A stretch of 64,000 bases of DNA from Simmondsia chinensis (taxonomy: Eukaryota; Streptophyta; Magnoliopsida; Caryophyllales; Simmondsiaceae), in assembly GCA_018398585.1 (NCBI GenBank), contig JAGTTD010000019.1, positions 3,695,702-3,759,701 on the forward strand, in the 5' to 3' direction. The notes under the pieces are model-generated. The model worked only from the letters and a program-made list of their open reading frames with translations. It had not been told where the DNA came from and searched no databases. The translations under genes were made by a program, and so were the position numbers. Shown here one piece after another: positions 58,032 through 64,000 of this stretch. The stretch's first letter is position 1, and every line of letters begins with the position of its first letter.

Positions 58032-59238
58032 CATTTTTTTTGTTTATCAAAGCTTTATTTTCATTCTGTTTCCAGACATTCTTCAACTTTATTATTGCCT
58101 TGCAATGTTAACCAGAGTTTCGTATTAAAGTCGGATTTGAGTGTGCATTGAGAGATCATATATATCTATTTTCTAAGATTCTTGAATCTTTCTCAAGTCT
58201 TGTCTAAATATTATATCAAGTTTTGAGCAACCTTATCTTAATACAAGTGCTTTAGACACAAATGAAAGTGCTATACAATGAAATTATTGTTGCATACTTT
58301 ATTTTTCCGCGTTTGGGGTTCATTCTTTTTATTGCCTTTCACAAGCACAAGTGTCAATGATAGTGCTATAAACCGTTTGTTTAAGAAGGTATCTAATGTA
58401 GCATATCAATCGACTGAGTTTGAAGACTGATTCTCACAATCATCTTTTGATTGAATTGTCAAAACAGAAACGATTTGAAGGACACACTTCATCTAAACGG
58501 CAAAGGGGTGGTGCTTCCGTAATATGGTGCGAGTACTTCTTTGAGATGGTTTACATGGGCCTCCCTACTTGGGTTGTGAATCAAGATGTCGTGAAAGTAA
58601 ATAACTGCAGAATTCTCAATATACAACCTCAATATCTGGTTCATAAATCGCATAAATATACTTGAAACACTGGATAACCAAATTGCATAACACTCCACTC
58701 GGAAAGTTGTGAAGGGTTGCATATAATTTATTTGAGTAATTAATCATTGTAAATCATTTGCAAGGTTGAAAATAGTGCCACAACAATCTCTGCTTCAATA
58801 TATTCAAAATTTTCATGTACTTCTTATCATTAGCATGTCACACAAATCCAACCTTATTATATAATGATAATTTTCCAATGGATACTTGTATTTTTATGAA
58901 TTTAATAATGTATATGTAACGTGTCGCATTCATTATATAATAGTTTCAATTATATTTATATATAAATACTATAAAATAAACATTATACTTAATACCAATA
59001 ACATCATTTATTCAAACTTCATGAGATACAAAATGTATAAGCAACTTATACTAAAAATGTATTTTGAGATTCACTATGTTACATTTACGAAATTTTATAA
59101 TGTGTCGTCGTGATTTAATTATAACACTAAGGAATTATTACACTCTTCTAAGTTGATCAAAGCATGATATATACGTAATTTGAGAATTTAGTTTGTATAA
59201 GGAAAACAAATGGTAGAATGTTCTTAGCTATTAAACAA
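58032..59238. other. Intergenic region with a gypsy RT fragment
   Basis: Apart from the RT piece at 58430-58810, nothing is recognised. 58850-59200 is AT-rich. Confidence 0.45.
58430..58810 (-). pseudogene. Ty3/gypsy RT fragment
   Basis: Minus-strand translation contains SSIFMRFMNQILRLYI, AVIYFHDILIHNPSREAH and VNHLKEVL, matching the gypsy RT region STFMRLMNxVL...VVYFDDILIYSKSxxEH. The catalytic YFDD reads YFHD. About 100 residues with nothing else of the element recognised. Confidence 0.75.
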
Positions 59239-59449
59239 AAAGCAACAACATTCCTAGTGTCCCAAAGGCTCCGCCTAAGCAAGGTCCCCCGGGGGGGGGG
59301 GGGAGGCTGGTTCCGAAAATTCCCAACCTGAGAGGTGCAACACGAGGACTTCCCAGGAGGTCGCCCATCTTAGTACTACTCTCGCCCAAGCACGCTTAAT
59401 TTCGGAGTTCTAATTAGATCCGGTGCTTGCATGTTGTTACCCTCTTAGG
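59239..59449 (-). mobile_element. 5S rRNA-headed SINE with RTE LINE tail, copy 2
   Basis: On minus it runs from 59449 (AGAGGGTAACAACATG) through a 5S-like head to about 59335 (CACCGGATCTAATTAGAACT, AAATTAAGCGTGCTTGGGCG, TGGGCGACCTCCTGGGAAGT, CCTCGTGTTGCACC), then CAGGTTGGGAATTTTCGGAA and the LINE tail with G/C runs, GGACCTTGCTTAGGCGGAGC and a (TTG)2 end at 59239. The head-tail junction is at the same base as in copy 1, and both heads are 8 nt shorter than a usual 5S before ACCGG. The flanks TAGCTATTAAACAA (59225-59238) and TAGCTAATAAAGAA (59450-59463) match at 12 of 14. Confidence 0.9.
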
Positions 59450-59758
59450 TAGCTAATAAAGAAGTAGTTATTTAATATTATTATAACTCAACAATATATT
59501 ACCATATTATTGGATATATAAAATGAGAATTTAAATTATAAAAATAAAGTATTTTCCTTGTAAGTTAGCTTAAAAGGATGACAAGCATGATAGCTTAGGT
59601 ATGAGTAAAAATCACTCAAAGCAACCTAGTTGCCAAGCGCTTCAATCAGTTCAAATGTCAATAAGATTTTGAACGTTCACCTACTTTCATCTGGGTATAT
59701 AAACTTAGAGATATAAATGAAGTAATGAATGGATAGAACTAGGAAATTAACAAGAAGC

Positions 59759-61897
59759 ATGGCTTGCTTCGGGCGCCACGGAGACAAGAAGAGAAGGCCC
59801 GGTTTCTTCGATAGAGCTTCGCCAGCTTTTAAAGAGATCATGTTGCGCCTACACCGGTAAGCCTAGTAAATCTGTCTATCGATAACATCAACATGATTCA
59901 TTGAACATAAAGTCTGAATGATCAAATTTGTTTGCTGTGGTGTCTATGCAAAGTTGCTATGTCAATACTCTTAAGTAGTTTTCGTTTTGGGAATTCATTT
60001 CAATTTTTTTCTTGATAGTGCTCAAAAACCAGTAGAGATTGATCACCATTTCTACGAATTTGGCTCTGTGGAATACCATATCCAGGTAACCTTTTTTGTC
60101 TATTATACCTAAAATCATGGAATCAAATAATCATTGTTACATAAACATGTATTGTCGCGACTCTAGCTAGCATTGATAGACTGTTACATTACAACATCTT
60201 GTCCGATTTTCACAACTCAAGAACAACCATTGCGATTTAACCAAAGCATGTCTAGAGTTTCCGAGTCCGCATTCAAGAGAAATTCCTGAGCCCGAAAAAA
60301 TTGCTAACCATTTAATTTATTGCAAGTTACATAAGTAGTCATCGAATAGAAATAAAGGTATCCTATATTAAAATTATATTAATATTAAAACTTGATTGTA
60401 TTTTTTCTGTTAGATTTCATGTGTTTGTAATCAGGCAGCTCATGTGGTAGCCAAGCTCCAGTTTGACAATCATTGTAATCATCACTGTAGATAACTAGTT
60501 TGTTGTTCCAAAAACAAAAAAAAAAAAAACCTATACAAATAGTTGAAACTTTAAAGTGTGATCTTATAGTCAAATAAGGATCTAGTACCATGTCAAAGAA
60601 TCAGCATGCAAAATGCTTGGGCTGGTAGATATGATTTTGTTCTAAAACATTATTTCTTTTGATGTCTAATAGTCAGCTACATCAGATCCACAAATAATCC
60701 ATGTATCAATATCAACACCGATAATGTCTCCGGAGATATCGGTACCATATGAACTCCCCAGTTATACTATAGAAATGGTTAGACGTATAAATCCAGATGC
60801 AGTGAGTGTGATTGACCCACCAAGACAAGGATATCATCTTACACTTGAACTCAACATGACCAATATTCCACAAGGCAAAGGTTAGCATGCTCTTTCGTTG
60901 TAAGAAAAGAACAAAAAGGGCTTCCGCTTCATTATTGGGGATCGGAATGATGATGTGGTGACAAGGAAAATAATGTGACAACTGAAGACAACATACGGCA
61001 TAACTCGTAAATTGAAAAAATGACATGACGGGTCTCATATCATCTTTCCAATTCCAGTAATAAAATCAACGCCTTTCTTCGTCCTTTTTGAAAATTTTTC
61101 CCTTCTCGTTCCTTTCGTCCTTACTATATATACATAATAAACATTATGCCCTACTTATTCCTCTTCTAAAACATAATCACCTCGATCTAATTACACGATA
61201 CTCACTAAATTAACACAAATGATATTCCTGCAGAGGGTATCAAGATGATCAAAGAAATAGCAGCAATACAATCAGTAATATTAAGCTCACAACTCAAACA
61301 ACTGCTACGCTTTGATAGCTACACTTCTCAAAATCATGCATCTCAAGTCACATTCAAACCAATCAAGCTTGTTTATCATCCAAATGAGCCCTTCTTTCTC
61401 ATCAGACAGGTATTTCTTGCTTCTTTTATTTTTCTTAAGATGATAAGTAGCAGCAAAATGTCCCTATAAGGCCACGAACAATCGGGCAAGAGGCAAAACG
61501 AGCCTCAAACAAAAGATTTTACGCTTGAAAATGGGATAGCCTAACCATTATACCAAACCCAACAGCTTTAGCATATAGACATGCCTTCATCTTATACAAG
61601 CAAACATACACCGTTAAATTTGTGAAATTTTATTTGGCTTTATATCTCATAATAGTCGGAGCCTTTTCCCTACACTAGAAATAATTTTTATTAGAAACAG
61701 TTTATTTTTTAATTTTTTTTTTCCAAATTCTAAATGACGCTACTACTTTTGTCCTAAAGGTTCTTTAGTTCTGCTTTTACTTGTCTTCTAAAGGGAAAGC
61801 ATTATTTTTCTGTTTCCAACTAAAAGTAAGAAAATAGTGTCTACTCTCACCTAAAAGTACTCCTGTTTCTTAGCCAAATACCTTGAAAATTCAAGAA

Positions 61898-61929
<32 letters not shown>

Positions 61930-64000
61930 CCTCTAAGCTGCATTTAGTTCAGCTTTTTAACAACTTACGACAACAACAACAAGCCCAGTGCCCCCAAGGG
62001 CTCCCGCCAAAAGCAGGGTCTGGAGAGGGTAAATGTACGCAGTCTTCCCCCTTCAGAGGGCTACCCTGAAGAGAGGCTGTTTCCTAGGACCCCCAGCAGC
62101 TTTTTAACAACTTAAAGTAATGAAATAGCTCTTTTTGACTGCAGAGCTTGCGTTTGGTTGGCAGAAAAGACATTTTCATATCTTTTTCACAGCTTAAATA
62201 GAAAGCTACAAAAACTGTTTGCTAACAAACCAGAAAAAGATGCAAAACTGGATCTCTTTTACAGCTTATTTCAGAGAAATGCTTTAAAAATATTATATTA
62301 ACATTAGATCCTTACAACCATGACCTACTTTTACTTGTTATCATCACTCCCACCGACCACCACACTTTTTATGGTCTTAGATCGCTACACCCACCACTTT
62401 CCACTACCATGATCAACTATTATTATAATTCTCTCTTGACTAATATAATTGGATAATTTATATTATTAAGTCATTTTTGTGATTATAGTATTGTATTGAA
62501 ATGTTTTATTTTGTAAAAAAGATTTTTCTACACTGCACAACCAAACACTTTACTGCAAAAAGATACAGATCCTAGATGGACAGATCTTATTGAAAAAGAT
62601 AAGCTGAAACAAACTAAACCAAACGCATCCTTACCCAAGAAAAGTTTGGTCAAATAGGCATACAATATATATGATCCATGTGGTCTGGTTTCATCATATA
62701 AACAACGGCTGCATTAGATTGCAGGACTATTCTATTAAACTCAGCACACGTTTGAGTCCTTAACAAACGTTTGTTTAACTCGACAGCCACACAAAATAAG
62801 TGTAGTATATCCAATGCGGTTCAGGGAATCATCAGACTTGCTAATTGCCACATCATTCTTCCAGGTTTGTAGGTTAAAGATTGGGTTTAAATTTCACCAC
62901 ATTTAAGATACATATTTTTGACATTTTTCTAACTCAACTTTATAATAATTAATCAAACTTGTAATATCAGGAGCTAATGGAGGTAGGAAGTTCAGAAGAA
63001 TGGGCAAAAGCACCTCCATGCACTTGGTCTCCCATTCCTCCCCCTGAGCTCAGAGGTGAACCCATTGATGAGTTGAGCACCAACGGAGGATTCCTCTCTC
63101 TCGGTACTGAGCTAATCTCCAGCTAAATTATGACTTTAAAAATGTCTTTACAAGCTAAATCCAAGCCTCCATGAGTCAAGCTTAAGCCTAAATGAGTTTC
63201 ATTTGAGCCTAAAAGAGCTTCAAAATGCGTGCTTGGGTAGAAACTCACCGAGCAATGTTCTAGCTTAGCTAAATTGTACTTGAACCCAAAGTCTCTAGGA
63301 CGCTTGCTTAGCAAATCATTAGCGAGGCCAGCCTCAATCCCATCAACCTTAGGCTCGACTCAACAGTGTTAAGCTTCTTAAGATTCTAACCCATGATTTC
63401 TCGTTCAACAGTGTTTTCATGTCAAGAAACTAACCCAAATGAGGTGAAGACACAAGAATGATTTTATACCCCAACAAAAAAAACAAAAAAAAACCCCAGA
63501 GCATAATAATGCCCTTATATCTACGGGTGCAAGTGAGCCGAGCTGGCTTACCATAAAGCTCGAAAAACTCAGCTCGTATTCTCGCGAGCCAAAGCCTATG
63601 TTATCCTAATATAATTTATTAGCTTCAATATGTCAAATTAAGCCAAGTTTGAACCTAAATGAGCCGAGCCCAAACCGAAATGAGCCTAGATTATAAGCTT
63701 AAATTAGCCTAAAATTGAATGTTTAGTTTGGAACTCACCGAGGCGCATTTGAGCTCAAACGAGCCGAGACTGAGCCTTTGACAAGCCGAGATCGAGCTTG
63801 AAGTTTTCGAGCTAAATATAAACGAGCCGAGCTCCGAGCCTGACGAGCTCAGGCTCGGCTCAAATACACCCCTAATTATATCCTTGAAACAGCATATCAT
63901 ACAAGATTATACTTCAATTACATATCTTGTTGACAGACATATTTTCACATCATGTTGATGAGAAGAGACTAGAGAAGACTCTATGGAATCTGTTGAACTT
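59759..64000 (+). CDS. ARPC2B: ARPC2B-type Arp2/3 complex subunit, 3' end beyond window
   Basis: Exons 59759-59856, 60019-60085, 60673-60880, 61234-61409, 62787-62864, 62971-63103 and 63937 onward (open at 64000); phases agree at every junction. ARPC2 and ARPC4 form the core of the seven-subunit Arp2/3 complex that nucleates branched actin. Matches: FFDRASPAFKEIMLRLHR, EIDHHFYEFGSVEYHIQ, VSVIDPPRQGYHLTLELNM, VYHPNEPFFLIRQ, KISVVYPMRFRESSDLLIAT, FFQELMEVGS, CTWSPIPPPELRGEPIDELS and VDEKRLEKTLWNLLN. The pattern resembles the plant B paralogue (MACF start, PIPP, SFFQELxEVGS) rather than ARPC2A. An insert of about 9 residues (GRHGDKKRR) follows MACF. About 270 residues are visible; the C-terminal actin-contact part is missing. 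Introns contain a LINE end, TRIM pieces and a hAT MITE. Confidence 0.92.
60540..60650 (-). mobile_element. TRIM fragment in ARPC2B intron 2
   Basis: GATCTAGTACCATGTCAAAG followed by an LTR-like AATGCTTGGGCTGGTAGATA and GATTTTGTTCTAAAACA, the PBS-LTR part of a decayed minus-strand TRIM. Confidence 0.45.
61470..61565 (-). mobile_element. tRNA-SINE fragment in ARPC2B intron 4
   Basis: On minus GTTGGGTTTGGTATAATGGT followed by TAGGCTATCCC is the A-box part of the SINE family of 44648-44803 and 54037-54172. The B-box side is decayed. Confidence 0.5.
61968..62096 (-). mobile_element. Truncated RTE LINE/SINE tail in ARPC2B intron 4
   Basis: 129-bp minus copy from GGGGGTCCTAGGAAACAGCC to (TTG)n. 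The perfect 18-bp duplication CAGCTTTTTAACAACTTA flanks it (61950-61967 and 62097-62114). It begins inside the tail shared by LINE and 5S-SINE, so its parent cannot be decided. Confidence 0.92.
63417..63475 (-). mobile_element. TRIM solo-LTR-like fragment
   Basis: TCATGTCAAGAAACTAACCC to GATTTTATACCCCAACA matches one minus-strand TRIM LTR (72 bp type), in ARPC2B intron 6. Confidence 0.5.
63522..63874. mobile_element. hAT MITE in ARPC2B intron 6
   Basis: Ends TACGGGTGCAAGTGAGCCGA and, reverse-complemented, TAGGGGTGTATTTGAGCCGA; the 8-bp flanks CTTATATC (63514-63521) and ATTATATC (63875-63882) differ at one base. The interior is rich in GAGCCGAGC/GAGCTCG repeats. No coding frame. Confidence 0.85.

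Noticed and set aside
58489..58722. Host protein-coding exon
   Set aside because: Matches Ty3/gypsy reverse transcriptase with a damaged active site.

Overview
The window looks like nuclear DNA of a flowering plant, most likely a eudicot. It is AT-rich, its genes have GT-AG introns, and all recognisable proteins belong to plant families. Plant retroelements (RTE and L1 LINEs, tRNA-derived SINEs, Ty1/copia and Ty3/gypsy debris, TRIMs, hAT and Mutator-like MITEs) fill the spaces and introns. No bacterial-style operon, CRISPR array or organellar gene was seen. Exon models were built by hand from frame, splice sites and remembered family patterns; no database search was run.

Layout. 1-12 kb is a transposon field: three RTE-type LINE copies (1-1442 minus, 4268-5227 plus, about 8030-9746 plus), a tRNA-SINE, a solo LTR and copia-like LTR debris. 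12.2-13.5 kb is a single-exon secreted glycine-rich protein. 14-23.5 kb is again gene-poor, with an L1 end, gypsy remnants, a hAT MITE and a nested pair of TRIM elements. 23.8-32.9 kb is a four-exon NPF5 (PTR3-like) transporter, plus strand. It converges on a five-exon DUF810/MUN-domain (PATROL1-like) gene at 33.6-39.5 kb, minus strand. 39.8-42.9 kb has a copia-like LTR, a MITE and a compact LTR element with only 99 bp between its LTRs. 43.65-54.5 kb is a large inverted duplication: an intact two-RRM gene on the left arm (minus) and its broken copy on the right arm (plus), separated by about 2.1 kb of nested mobile DNA. 56.0-58.0 kb is a small acidic plant protein of unknown function. 59.76 kb to the right edge is ARPC2B, an Arp2/3 complex subunit, cut off by the window.

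Most interesting: two elements, 25079-25312 (plus, inside intron 1 of the NPF gene) and 59239-59449 (minus), are built alike. Each has a 5S rRNA-derived head with the Pol III control region kept, joined at the same point to the 3' tail of the RTE LINE also present here, and each is flanked by its own target-site duplication. This is a 5S-headed SINE family mobilised, by inference, by an RTE LINE; the presumed partner's 3' end is visible in the same window.

The genes do not form a pathway: membrane transport, vesicle/exocytosis tethering, RNA binding, cell wall and actin nucleation are adjacent by chance. What links the region is the mobile DNA, whose nesting gives a relative insertion history.
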